Shown in pieces: positions 10,477 to 20,113 of a stretch of DNA of 30,920 bases. Position 1 is the stretch's first letter, and the number at the start of each line of letters is the position of its first letter. This DNA comes from Calycina herbarum (lineage: Eukaryota > Ascomycota > Leotiomycetes > Helotiales > Pezizellaceae). Made by a program: the position numbers and the translations under genes. The DNA lies in assembly GCA_001414485.1 (NCBI GenBank), contig LLEY01000318.1, positions 1-30,920 of the forward strand. The letters are read 5' to 3'. Under the pieces are notes generated by a model, which ran no database searches, was not told the origin of the DNA, and saw nothing but the letters and a program-made list of their open reading frames with translations.

Positions 10477-10943
10477 ATATGGCAAAGTCATCTAAGATGA
10501 ATAGATGGGCGGAGGCATTGTATTTTCCATAGCGAATCTGTCGGTGTTTTGGTGTTGGCTTTTAGAGAGCGAAAGATTTTGAATGAATCTAAATTTTTGA
10601 CCATCCCCCTCCCCTGTTTTGTTTTCTTTCTGCGTTCTTGTTTATTTCAATCAAAATCCTGCTATGCCTAGAATGGAATACTGAGTGGTTTGTCGATCTC
10701 TCTACTGTAAATTACACTTGTTTCTTGGAAAGGTTACAGTCACTCTCATCTACTAAGCACTATTCATGAGAAGTCTCTCTTTATTTCTCATATCTAAAAT
10801 ATCTATAGACCTCTCCGCCTCCTTCTTTCCTCTCTATACTCCCATCCTCTGAACCCACTGATCAAATCCCCTTCTCAAATTCCCACCATAAACCATATTC
10901 TCACATGCTTCTCCTCTTCTTCTCTATCCCCACTCTCAGCCCC
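10477..10943. other. Convergent 3' intergenic region
   Basis: Lies between the 3' ends of the nitroreductase gene (plus) and the 10944 gene (minus). Pyrimidine-rich (CTCTC/CCTCC) over about 10800-10940. No gene seen. Confidence 0.55.
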
Positions 10944-11723
10944 TCAATTAAACCGTTCCTTTCCTCTCAAATTACCTGCAACAACACTCTTCAACCCCTT
11001 AAGATACCCACCTCTAGCCTCTCTTTCCCAAGAAGGTTTATAAGCATCCTCTAACCAAGTACCCTCATACTTCTTCGCATTCTGGTTCGTAATCTTTGAA
11101 ATCACGTTAGCAATGAAATCCTCAGGCTTTTGGGTCGTACGAAGTCTGTTTTGGATTGCGCTGGGGGAGAGGGTGTCAAGTTGAGGGGAGATAGAGGGTT
11201 CTCGGGTAGGTTTTTGGGTGGAGGTTAAAGAGGGAGATGGCTTCAGGGTTGAGAAGTAGTCTTCGTCTATCAGTTCATTGAGGACTGTGAAAGAATAGTT
11301 TTGTTTTGGTTTCGTGTCATTTCCCTGGGCTAGGGATTTGACTGGCTCGGTAGCTTGGGGAGAGGGGGGAGCACGAGACTCGGGAGTGGACTTTGGCTTG
11401 CTTGAGGAAGGGATGGGAGTATCGACCGAGAGAAAGGGATCATCACGACCAGAGGGAAGGAGCTCTTCGAGGCAATCAACGTCTTCAAATCCATCGACAA
11501 GTTTGTTTTTGTTCTGTGGTTTGACCATAGGCGACCGAGCTGGAGTCGTGGTTGATGAAGTCATGAGTTCCGAATCTTCATCATCCTCATCGGCTGACAA
11601 GATGCAGCAATCATCAAAGCAACCGACATGATTTTCATCAAGATCCGTGGAGGGCTTTGCACTTGGCACACCAAAATACCCCGCATCGTCCTCAGATGGA
11701 AGTCCGTCCTCAACGTATTCCAT
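10944..11723 (-). CDS. Unrecognised acidic, Ser/Pro-rich protein (5' end uncertain)
   Basis: A minus-strand frame ends at 10944. From the first in-frame ATG (11723) it gives 259 aa. The protein is mostly disordered in character: an acidic block (ADEDDEDSE), Ser/Thr/Pro-rich linkers and a Lys/Gln segment. It ends in a more ordered part (LSPSAIQNRLRTTQKPEDF ... EGTWLEDAYKPSWEREARGG) that looks like the conserved region. No family was recognised. The frame stays open upstream to 11927 with protein-like basic sequence (PPRAIASLKRKVKRRLPAF) but no ATG. A TAG at 11920-11918 preceded by CTAAC could be a splice acceptor, so a 5' exon is probably missing from this model; no donor with a fitting ATG exon could be settled. 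Nuclear location is possible from the KRKVKRR cluster if that part is translated. Confidence 0.6.
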   Translation of the reverse strand: MEYVEDGLPSEDDAGYFGVPSAKPSTDLDENHVGCFDDCCILSADEDDEDSELMTSSTTTPARSPMVKPQNKNKLVDGFEDVDCLEELLPSGRDDPFLSVDTPIPSSSKPKSTPESRAPPSPQATEPVKSLAQGNDTKPKQNYSFTVLNELIDEDYFSTLKPSPSLTSTQKPTREPSISPQLDTLSPSAIQNRLRTTQKPEDFIANVISKITNQNAKKYEGTWLEDAYKPSWEREARGGYLKGLKSVVAGNLRGKERFN

Positions 11724-12388
11724 ACTTTGGAAATCTGCAAATTTTCTGTAGGAGGTATGGTCCACTCGAAAAGCTGGCAAACGTCGTTTGACCTTTCGCT
11801 TAAGCGAGGCAATAGCTCTGGGTGGGAGAGCCTTGTTAATTTTGCTTCGTTGGGGAACTTTGGTGTATCTTGGTGTTGCTGTTTTGGGAGTGGAGAAGAA
11901 GGAGATCTTGGGGGAGGCTAAGAGTCTTTACGTTAGGCCAGGCTGGCTTTGGCCTACCTGGGTGCTATTCTGAGGTTAAAAGGGCTAGTAAATAGGGGGG
12001 TGAAGTCATTTGTGATCAAGGGTTAAGCGAAAAATGTGATCTCCTTTTCATGGTGAATATGTCTTGTATTTGTTTGGGGGCTGTGAAAGACGGTAAGATG
12101 TGCTTTAACTTTTGGTATTCACTCCATAAGAGGTATATATGTAAGAGAAGTGAACGTTACTCTGAGAACACACCTTTTCATCTGCAGAGCTTTTAGGAGA
12201 ATCAAGGAATCGATTTTCTACTTATCCTAGACCTATTTAAACAATACCTTCAATTCTTCTAGACTGTTTTCGAAAGCAAGTAGGTGTTTGCAGAGTATTA
12301 CCTTCCCCCAACAGGTGAGAATAAAAACCCAAATGAATTACATCTAACTCTTTTGGTTTTGATTCGTAAACTTAATAGGAAATGATTG

Positions 12389-12404
12389 TTTTTGGGCCCA
12401 AAAA
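12389..12404. repeat. Perfect 16-bp palindrome
   Basis: TTTTTGGGCCCAAAAA is fully self-complementary, in AT-rich intergenic DNA. Role unknown. Confidence 0.6.
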
Positions 12405-12767
12405 ATGATGGTTAAAGAAAAAAAACGTAAGACAACCATAATTATTTGCTATTTTGAAGTACCTTTCACCTGATATAATGTTCAATCTTCTTATTTGACT
12501 TTTTTTGAACACATACTCCCATTCCAAGTTCATTCAATACAGAAAATTAGCCAAGCTTTTGGTTATTGTTCTTTAGAACTTGTCTAGATTGTTATCTTAT
12601 AGTTATTAAATTAGTAAGGCGTCAAACAATTAGTTACTATTTTGCTTGCAGTTGTCAGATTGCTCTAGAATTGTCTTTAGCAGTCTTTTGTATCGCATCT
12701 TGGCTGCCTTTAGCAATATTTTTGACACCAGTTGCCCAAACATTGTTTCCAGTGAAGTCTGCGAAAA

Positions 12768-12791
12768 CCACTTAAACTGACAGTTAAGTGG
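12768..12791. repeat. Near-perfect hairpin
   Basis: CCACTTAAACTG and CAGTTAAGTGG form an inverted pair of 11 matching positions with one bulged A and a 1-nt gap. It could be a dimeric protein-binding site, a cruciform or a transposon remnant. Confidence 0.5.
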
Positions 12792-12867
12792 AGCTTCTTT
12801 TCAGCGCCTCAATTTACTCTAAAAATTACCATTTACAAACTTCAATGAAGGCCTGTGGTTACTTTTA

Positions 12868-12886
12868 GCAATGTTTTTAACATTGC
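12868..12886. repeat. Perfect 8-bp stem, 3-nt loop hairpin
   Basis: GCAATGTT-TTT-AACATTGC. The sequence TTAGCAATGTTTTTAACA here is also a diverged direct copy of TTAGCAATATTTTTGACA near 12710-12727; the two differ only by transitions. Confidence 0.5.
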
Positions 12887-13099
12887 ATGGAATTGGTGGA
12901 GTATCTTAGACACATCGCACTTATGGTATATACTGTTGGTGAATGTCATTTATCACCACTGCCTTACGACTCGCCTGTGAGACATTAATGCTTTCCTCCC
13001 CACGAAGCCCAAACAGCCCAAAACTTAGCAGTGTACACAAACCCAACATCTCAACAACACAGGATACGAATTTCTTCCTGTCCTCTCCAAATTAGCGCC

Positions 13100-13924
13100 A
13101 TGGAGGAATGGTGGGATCTTGATCGTGAATTCTCATCAGAAGATTCAGAACCAGAGGAACACCCACTCACACCCCGCCCAGATAAGCCGCCTCCTGCAAA
13201 GTTTACACTATTCCTTGATCTACCCAAAGAACTCCAAGTCTCAATATGGGAGTGGGCAGGACAACCAAGTCCACGACTAGTTCCCGTACGTTGGCCCCGA
13301 GTTGCCTTCCCTGGTTCTATTTCCGCCATGCCTCGAACATCGATCACAAAAGTCAAGGTCTTTGCACCACCCAACCCCCTTCTGAGGACCTGCCACGAAG
13401 CCAGAGGTGCTGCTTTGAACTACACTCTTGCTTTTGGAGATAGCAAAGGAGGACCGGTTTTTATCAATTTCGAGAATGATACGATTTATTGCGGGAGTAT
13501 CAATTTGTTCTTCCATCTCTGCGGGTTTGCATATACCTTTCACTTCCCACACACAGCGGACCGACATACCATTCGACTTGGCAGATCTAAGTGCGCTCTG
13601 GAATGGCAAAATCAAGTTCGTCGTCTAGCTGTCTTTCTGCAAGACCAGAGAGATATCATTCCCTTTTGTGGAGATGCGAAACTCTGCTTTCCTCTATTAC
13701 ATCGGTTGAAAACTCTCAGTTTAGAGGTCCATGGAAAATCTCAAGACCTTATATCTCAATATGGTATTCCACTTGCAGGTCTTCGGGTCAGTTTGGGACC
13801 GGCCAAGACAGAGGAGGAAATTGAGGTTCATAGTCGGGTAGAGGAGTTCGCGGGAGCTTTTTGGGCGAGTCGGGAGCCTTATGTTTGTGCGAAGCGAAGA
13901 TGGGCGGGGAGAGCTTTGAGATGA
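13100..13924 (+). CDS. 2EXR-domain protein
   Basis: Single exon, 274 aa. After an acidic/Pro-rich N-terminus (EEWWDLDREFSSEDSEPEE) comes the signature FTLFLDLPKELQVSIWEWA (about residues 35-53) followed by PRLVPVRW. Then NPLLRTCHEARGAAL and GPVFINFENDTIY give the remaining conserved blocks of the fungal 2EXR family, named for its ExR motif and expanded in Pezizomycotina. No biochemical function is established for the family; the LP.EL..xIW start is F-box-like in look. A frame extension upstream to 13031 lacks an ATG, so 13100 (GCCATGG context) is the start. Two further 2EXR genes lie at 23.7 and 25.7 kb. Confidence 0.82.
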   Translation: MEEWWDLDREFSSEDSEPEEHPLTPRPDKPPPAKFTLFLDLPKELQVSIWEWAGQPSPRLVPVRWPRVAFPGSISAMPRTSITKVKVFAPPNPLLRTCHEARGAALNYTLAFGDSKGGPVFINFENDTIYCGSINLFFHLCGFAYTFHFPHTADRHTIRLGRSKCALEWQNQVRRLAVFLQDQRDIIPFCGDAKLCFPLLHRLKTLSLEVHGKSQDLISQYGIPLAGLRVSLGPAKTEEEIEVHSRVEEFAGAFWASREPYVCAKRRWAGRALR

Positions 13925-14385
13925 AGGATATAAGTTTTGTGGAGGATAAGCAACTTTATAAACAGTCACATGGTCTGTTTTGAGCGTTTGCAGAGGACAT
14001 GTACTGTCGAGAAATCTGGACAGTGAAGTTGAGGAGATTTGAAGGGAGCGAAAGTGGAACATAGGAACGACAAAAGTTGTCAAGGGGAATGGATACAGGT
14101 TGTGATGCTACTTGCAGGTAGCCAGAAAGTAAGATGGGGGGATAGCTAGACTGATAAGCAATCAACTATTTTGTGGCAATTGATTCTTGGATTGTGTGTC
14201 TTTCTACGTATCGAGAGAAAGACTGTTTATAATTGCTCAAAGTCTCTATCTAATACTCTTTTTTCTAAGTTCATACAATGGTTTTTTACAAAATTACCCA
14301 GGTACTAGAGCAGTTGAATAGGTTTTAATTTAAACATAAAGAGATCAGTACAAATAATTGATATTACTTGCCTTTTCCACTCTTC
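13925..14385. other. Convergent intergenic region
   Basis: Lies between the 3' ends of the 2EXR gene (plus) and the second microprotein (minus). No gene seen. Confidence 0.5.
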
Positions 14386-14571
14386 TCATCGCCTCTTCGA
14401 ATTTGCTTCCGTCTGACATCTTTCGCACAAGGACTCAATCTGGACATACTCCTTCTCCGTAGGCATACTAAAGTCCTTACAAGTGAGATCCATAAATTTC
14501 CACTCGCATATCTCGATGTGGTAATCGCCTAGGTGATCGCAAAGGTAGACAGAAATGTAAGTGATACACAT
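14386..14571 (-). CDS. 61-aa Cys/His microprotein (putative zinc-binding), paralogue of 7094-7312
   Basis: Single exon on the minus strand with ACCATG start context. The protein begins MCITYISVYLCDHLGDY and has Cys at 2, 11, 22, 31, 49 and 52 and His at 13. These are exactly the positions found in the 72-aa protein at 7094-7312. Y9, L29, S35, T38, E39 and R51 are also shared. Outside these positions identity is low. That favours an ancient pair held by structural, probably metal-ligand, constraint; zinc binding is inferred, not shown. It stops shortly after the final C49-x2-C52 pair, lacking the seventh Cys and longer basic tail of its relative. No signal peptide. Confidence 0.68.
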   Translation of the reverse strand: MCITYISVYLCDHLGDYHIEICEWKFMDLTCKDFSMPTEKEYVQIESLCERCQTEANSKRR

Positions 14572-15041
14572 GGTGTAAGATGCCAGCTACCTTTCTCTAG
14601 TAGAATGAAGTTCTGAGACTGTCAAAGAAGGATTTTATACTTAAGGACTGGATTTGACGGGGAATTCATACCACTTTTGAAGTTCTATTGAGCAATTGCG
14701 AATGGTGTTCTATATGATAAATAATCACAAAGAGCGAACAATGAAGTGATGCGTTTCATCGTATTTCAACAATGAGTATTCATCTATTCATCCTTTGATC
14801 TATTCTTTGATCATTGGAACTTTATCGAAAGGCGACAAGACAAGTGGCACCCAATTTTGTATGATCACGGCTGTAAGAAACGGGTGAAACATGGGCTTTG
14901 CTCCGAGTACACCTCCTTTACTTTAATTATACGCACTAGTCTAGAACAATTACTTGAAAAACTTCAACTCTCCATTCTTCTAAACATTCTCGCATAATAT
15001 TTCAAGTTATCACTAAAATCCCGAGGCAATAGAGGAATAGG
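14572..15041. other. Divergent intergenic region
   Basis: Lies between the second microprotein (minus) and the broken gene at 15042 (plus). Contains one copy of a 23-bp motif (14852-14874) that recurs at 23647-23669. No gene seen. Confidence 0.5.
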
Positions 15042-15630
15042 ATGCCACGCAAAGCGCTAGTGCCGCTTTTCCTAACGAACAAAGGTGGGCTTGGCGCTTC
15101 GAAGCCTACAGAATTCTCAACTCTCGTTTACACCTCAACCACGCCGGCATATGTAAGTCTCGAAGCTCATACCGAATCTCTGAATGAAGAATCCATATTT
15201 TGACGATTGATTAGGTGTTCCACGTTCTGTACCTCTACTAAACATCTACTAGGGCATTATCGACAGCATGAACCCCGCACGACCGCGATATTTCCCCTCA
15301 CCCCCCGAGAACGAACTAGACCTAGGTACTCGGGCATCGAGCAGAGTTTACATACCCAGGAGATACATTAAGAAATTACAGGTGATGTAAACACGAGGGA
15401 GCGGTTTGCTGGCCAGCTGCTGCGGCAGCAGCATAGTGGAAAGGCAACCCCACCCCCGAAACTGCGGTAGTTCCGCTGGAGATCTATGTGAACAAGCTTT
15501 TGGCGAGTGCTGAACAGCTTGTAAAACTCCCGGAGTCGGAATGGTATCAGCCAGTGATCTGAATCGGTGGGCTTTGTCGATTGAAGAACACTTTAAGGGG
15601 TCTGTAGTGTTTGTATCGACGAAGAGATGA
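15042..15630 (+). pseudogene. Spliced gene of unknown family with two apparent frameshifts
   Basis: Exon 15042-15152 starts MPRKALVPLFLTNKGGLG and ends at a good GTAAGT donor. Exon 15253-15325 (GIIDSMNPARPRYFPSPPEN...) and exon 15382 onward (GDVNTRERFAGQLLRQQHSG) join in phase through GT-AG introns. The reading frame then hits TAG at 15468-15470. Protein-like sequence resumes at once in another frame (AVVPLEIYVNKLLASAEQLV...SEWYQPVI) to TGA at 15560-15562. It then resumes in a third frame (RWALSIEEHFKGSVVFVSTK) to TGA at 15628-15630. The first break falls in a C-rich run (ACCCCACCCCCG), so assembly error is possible there; the second lies around CTGAATC. No family was recognised. Either a recent pseudogene or a gene with sequence errors. 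Confidence 0.55.
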
Positions 15631-15912
15631 AGGTCTTTTTGACAAGCGTCAGGGACTCGTCATTTGCAGTGTAGTACTTTTTTCCTTTGCTGGTTTTTGG
15701 AATGTGTTTCGGCTTTGAAATTGCGTGTCCGATGCAATCATTTTTCCAAAGCAAATGATTTTAATAATTATAATTCTTTTTTTGTTTTTATTCAAATTTT
15801 CCGACCAAAGCAAAGAGACGCCACTGTTATCCACCATCTATCCAACATCTAACCCACAACTAACCCGCTATATAAGTATACATGAATATTCCAATGCCCT
15901 TCTGCTTACACC

Positions 15913-17179
15913 CTATGCCTTCTTCCCAAGCGTGATAGCCATTGTCTTCTCCTGAACATCCCTAGTTTCAATGCTGACAATTTCATAGTCCTTGAAAGTG
16001 TCCGGGTTACGACCAACGGTGTTGAGCCAAGAATAGTTGTTATCGTTACCAGCGAGGAGCTTGAAGTAGTCTCCCTCTGCACCAGCGGCACCCTTGTTCA
16101 TAACATTTGACTTGCCGACAGTGTTCAATGCCTTGTGTGCAGCGACGATGTCCCTCACAGCCTCCTCGTTGACAACGTTCTCGGAGACCAAAAAGATCTT
16201 TTCAGGCTTCGTGCCGTCGAGTTTTCCAGTTTGCTGTTGGACATTCATTAGTACACAAGGTATTGCAAGTATCAAGAGAATTTGTATCGTACCTTGGCAG
16301 CATCGTGCATTAGCTGAGCTACTGGGACAGCTTTGGTACCGGCGTTCTCAGCTACAACGTATTTGCCGTCTTTCTCAATGTTGTCACCAGTTGATTTATC
16401 GATCTGATAACGGTTGGCATCCGCCCTTGCGAATCGTGTGTGGGCAACGATAGCAACATAATCTTTGCCATCCTTCGTCGTTCTACCGACACTCGTTGTA
16501 AGAACAGCCTCGTGTGGGTTACCGCTGGAGTGGACTTCGATCTTCTGCCAGCCTTCTTCGGCCTTGAACCCGTACTTTTTGTCAAACTCGAGTGTTGGAA
16601 TGGAATCAGACACCCCACCGTCGTCCATGAAGGTCTCTGCGTCGGATTTTGCGAAATTGTAGTTGTCCTTTTCTTGCGCGGTATAATCCGTGCCCTTCTT
16701 TGGATCAGCTGCGAGAGCAAGTCCCTTATTACCGCGAGTTGTCACCTCCGCGGGGGTGAGCAATGTGGTTTCAGACTGGCCACCACAACCACCAGCTCTG
16801 CACCAGAGAGTAGCATCGCTGCTGTCAACTGTTCCAATACGGCTAGTCGACCCGCTAGTCGTCGTGTCGGGAGTTTTATCGGTTGCGCCAATTCGAGCTG
16901 TAGTGGTATCTTCGCCTGTTTTCGTGCCTGTGTTGGTGGTTGTTCCTGCCGGTTTCACAACGGGGACTTCTTTGGCGGGTGTGATTCTAATTGGAGCTGC
17001 TCGAGCGAGGTTCTCCTTGTATGCTGTCACTTTTCGTTAGTTTTGTCTTCAAGTTGGAAGCCCAGCGAAAGAGTATTCTTACCTTCAACTGCATTGTTGG
17101 GAAGCGCTCTGCCCAAAGTCTCTGGCACGCTACCAAGGGTAGCTAAACCGAGAAGGAAACTGGCACTGTTGAAACGCAT
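15913..17179 (-). CDS. Predicted secreted Thr-rich protein of unknown function
   Basis: Three exons on the minus strand: 17179-17083, 17023-16293 and 16233-15913; 382 aa. Both introns are 59 nt, GT-AG, with in-phase joins. The N-terminus MRFNSASFLLGLATLGSVPE is a signal peptide. The next 100 residues are Thr/Gly-rich and disordered, with related segments TTARIGATDKTPD and STSRIGTVDSSD, then LWCRAGGCGG, the only cysteine pair seen. The C-terminal 250 residues look folded (YGFKAEEGWQKIEVHSSG; VAIVAHTRFARADANRYQ; KIFLVSENVVNEEAVRDIV). No known domain was recognised. There is no C-terminal hydrophobic tail, so it is probably released rather than anchored. A TATA box lies about 150 bp upstream of the ATG. 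Confidence 0.8.
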
Positions 17180-18372
17180 TTTGTAAAGACTGGATTGAGT
17201 GCAGTAAGGAGTGACTTGTGACTTTTGAAGGAAAAGAGAAGACTGAAAGGACAGTAAAGAGAGTGTTGATGAGAAAATGTGAGCTGATGAGTTGATGATT
17301 TTTTTCAGTCTCTACATCTCCGAGTACTTATATCCCATCTCATCATCGGATTTTGCCCATGAGGCTCTAACTGCGCCGTTTATTTTTATTTTTTCGGCTC
17401 AATTAAAATACATTGGTGAGAAGTGGGTTAGAACATAGCCGCGAGGATTTAGTGTGCATCCTGCAGAATTGTTCTTGTTCCTTCCTTCGTACCTTAAATT
17501 GAGGTGCCAAGGTGGCGGGGAGAAAACACGTGGAGACCTGATCGCCCCCAAATTTAATTGTACCTAGCACCCCGCCTCCTTTTGTTCTCCACTTGAACTC
17601 CACTTTATGGCTTATTATTAGAACTTTTTTTTTTTGGCAAACATAGATTCTGCCGGAGCCTTAGGTAGTAATTACGAACTTTTAACATTTTATGAAACTA
17701 CTCTACCTATAGACGTTGTAAGAATATTTTAAATAGATAGAATTGTAGCTAGAATTAACTATTCTCTTGTTACTGAATAATACGTAAGTTAATAACTGCT
17801 AAAAGCTGTTATAGATATACTAAGAATAGACCTGAGTTTGATGTGGTAGCAGGATTCTTACCGCCGATGTGAGCGGTGATCTCAAAAGTAAAAAAGTCTT
17901 AAAATAAGCCATACACTTCCTATTTTTGTTCAATATCGCCTCTTACCAAATCTGAGTTAAACCTGCTGCCAAGCTTCTGGTCGCACGCACCAGACGTAAA
18001 AATCGAGTCAGGGTAACATCTTGTATGGGGGCAGTAAGGCCAGAGGATGCGGCATTCAACATCAAAATTAGAAAAATTCTCAAAGCAACACTGCATTTTT
18101 TTCAAAGGATTGAGTTGCCACTTTTTCCGTGGTTTCACAGATTAATGCGTTTGTGATTACTATTCCTGAATTTTGTTATCCTCACTGCTTTTGGAATCGA
18201 GTAATTTGTTAATACTGCTGCTTAGAAAAATGAGCAAACAGAGAATGAGGAATCAAAATCTGGCTTTGTTTTCATATCTGAAGATATAAAAAAAATGACA
18301 TGTGATCGAAACATATTTTATTTCTAAAGCGGCTCAATTTGACTATATTACAAAAGAAACTGCTCCTGAATC
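17180..18372. other. Intergenic region with an AT-rich, possibly mutated repeat block
   Basis: Promoter of the secreted Thr-rich gene at the left. From about 17620 to 17835 the sequence is extremely AT-rich with frequent TA dinucleotides, as seen in old repeats hit by repeat-induced point mutation. No inverted ends were found. Short frames such as 17920-18138 minus have no recognisable content. Confidence 0.45.
17327..17333 (-). promoter_or_regulatory. Possible TATA box of the 15913-17179 gene
   Basis: ATATAAG on the minus strand, about 150 bp upstream of the ATG and followed by an A/G-rich leader. Sequence match only. Confidence 0.4.
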
Positions 18373-19330
18373 TCATACTCCAAAAACAAACAACAAAGAA
18401 ACCAAAGCAAGAGAAGTCAAGGAAACTGTGTTGATTCCAGCAGATGATTCTTTGGTAGAAACGTCGCTAGTGGTCTGATTCGCCTTGCTCTCGACTAATC
18501 TGAGGCAGGTCAAATCAGCTCTCGTCTCATTGCCTTTCTTGAAAACCGTCATCACGGGAGTGATAGCGTTGAGAATTGGGGACAAAGCTTTCAAATCTCG
18601 GCTCCCAGGTTGTTGGCGTTGACTGTTGATAAGAGAAATGTCGTAATTTTGACCTGTGGTAGGTCGGCATTGACTTTGATCTGCCTTTTGGAGAGTGTTG
18701 TTGCCGGTGAGTGCTATGATTTGTTAGTTTTAGACCGTAATGTGAGATGATGAGCTACTTACATTGCACAACTATCGTTCCCCACGAACTCTTGACCCCA
18801 TTACAAGTTGAAGGAGGCTTGTTTACCAAGGAATCGCGCAGCTTGTTGCAAAAGTCCGAGTCGCTGAGAGCATCACCAGACGCCTGAGACTGGGTAATGA
18901 GGTCGGAGACGCAATCTTTATTGAGGGCATCGGAGCAAGTGAAGTTCTCCTTGTCGGTAGCTGTGAGGTTTGCAGCGATGCCTTCGAAGAAGAGGGCACA
19001 TCCAGTTGTGCCATTCAGTTGGAGAGATGGTGGGGTGCCGAGATAGAAATTGCGATCAAGTGTCAATGCTGTTTGGATTCCATTACCAGCAGTTTGAAGC
19101 TCTTGGAGACCCAACGTCCAGGTGAGTGGTCGTGTGTCGACGGTGGTGGTTACATTCGTGATGCCAACAGCTTTCAGTGTCGCGTTGCCAACTTTACATT
19201 GAGCGGTGCGATACTCATCTACTGGACATCCGATGGCATCACAACCAAATAGTTCTGCCAAAGCAAAATTGCCGAATAACAAAGGAAATAGAACGACTGG
19301 AACAGAGGTGTTTGGGCTAGAGAATCGCAT
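18373..19330 (-). CDS. GPI-anchored-type secreted glycoprotein, Cys-rich
   Basis: Two exons on the minus strand, 19330-18763 and 18713-18373, 302 aa; the 49-nt intron has an AACTAAC branch site. A signal peptide (VPVVLFPLLFGNFALA) is followed by a Cys-rich ectodomain with ten cysteines (C30, C35, C45, C111, C132, C140, C161, C176, C205 and one in DLTCLRL). About eight N-glycosylation sequons occur (for example NAT, NVT, NGT, NLT, NFT). A Ser/Thr segment and a terminal hydrophobic stretch (LTSLALVSLLFVFGV) complete the GPI-anchor layout. Family not recognised; the layout suggests a cell-surface protein. The gene is divergent from the secreted-protein gene at 20114 across about 780 bp of shared upstream DNA. 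Confidence 0.82.
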
Positions 19331-20113
19331 GGTGCTTTTCGTGGAAGAAGGTTGGAAAAATGAATGTGTTGTTGAAAGTGAAGATGAATATGGAAGTGAA
19401 AATGGACGTACGAGAAAACCATGAGAAAATGATAGACATAGGAATGAGATGTACGATATACAGGAGAGAGGCTCCGGTAGCTTCAGTGGGGCTCGTCAGG
19501 GGCTTGTTCGCTTATCGTACCAGGGCCTTTGGGGGCTGTTCCTTCTGAAGCGGGGGCCGTAAATACGCCGTAGGAGCGCTAATGTGCCTTCGCCGCAAAA
19601 ACTCTATTCTCTCAGCCTCGTAAACCAGCATCAAGGTAAGGAACCGGAAAAATAGCGTTGTTCTCTAAGAATACCCACTTGCCGATCACACTATCGCCAT
19701 CAGCACTACCTCAATCCAGTAAACAACTAGGTGGTTGTTTCATAAGATTGTAATTTTTCAAATCTCCGGTTTCCAAAATTAAATCTTGTACATGAATCCT
19801 ACACCCGTAGGAATATTTGAGGCGATCAGTTCTTGCTAGGCTTACTCAATTAATAGTACCGAGAGAAGTTTGCCTCTGTATAGCTACTGTTTTCCAAGGA
19901 GATAAAAGAGGATGTCCTCGCAGGTCAAAGTTAAATTTTCTCATCAGTCACTCACTCTTCAGCTCTTTCTCTTACTCTCATCGCATCTTTCACAGTCACT
20001 TTCACAGTCAACTTCACACTCCTTTCTGAGTTTAATCAAATCTTTACCAGTCTTTCTCAACTACCAAGTTCTACTACTAAACTCCACGACACAAAATCCA
20101 CATTCATTACACA
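19331..20113. other. Shared divergent promoter region of two secreted-protein genes
   Basis: 783 bp between two outward-facing genes that both encode secretory proteins. The right part has a pyrimidine-rich leader (TCACAGTCACTTTCACAGTC, near 19990-20010) immediately before the ATG at 20114. No gene was identified inside. Confidence 0.5.

Larger units (their letters stand above)
11724..13099. other. Intergenic, AT-rich, with several short palindromes
   Basis: Contains the possible 5' exon and promoter of the minus-strand gene near 11730-12200. From about 12240 the DNA is AT-rich without credible genes. Notable structures are listed separately (12389, 12768, 12868). TAGGCCA...TGGCCTA, an inverted pair, lies near 11934-11956. 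Confidence 0.5.

Noticed and set aside
16440..17186. 248-codon plus-strand frame rich in Ser/Cys/Val
   Set aside because: Mirror of the minus-strand secreted gene, whose signal peptide, introns and composition are far more convincing.
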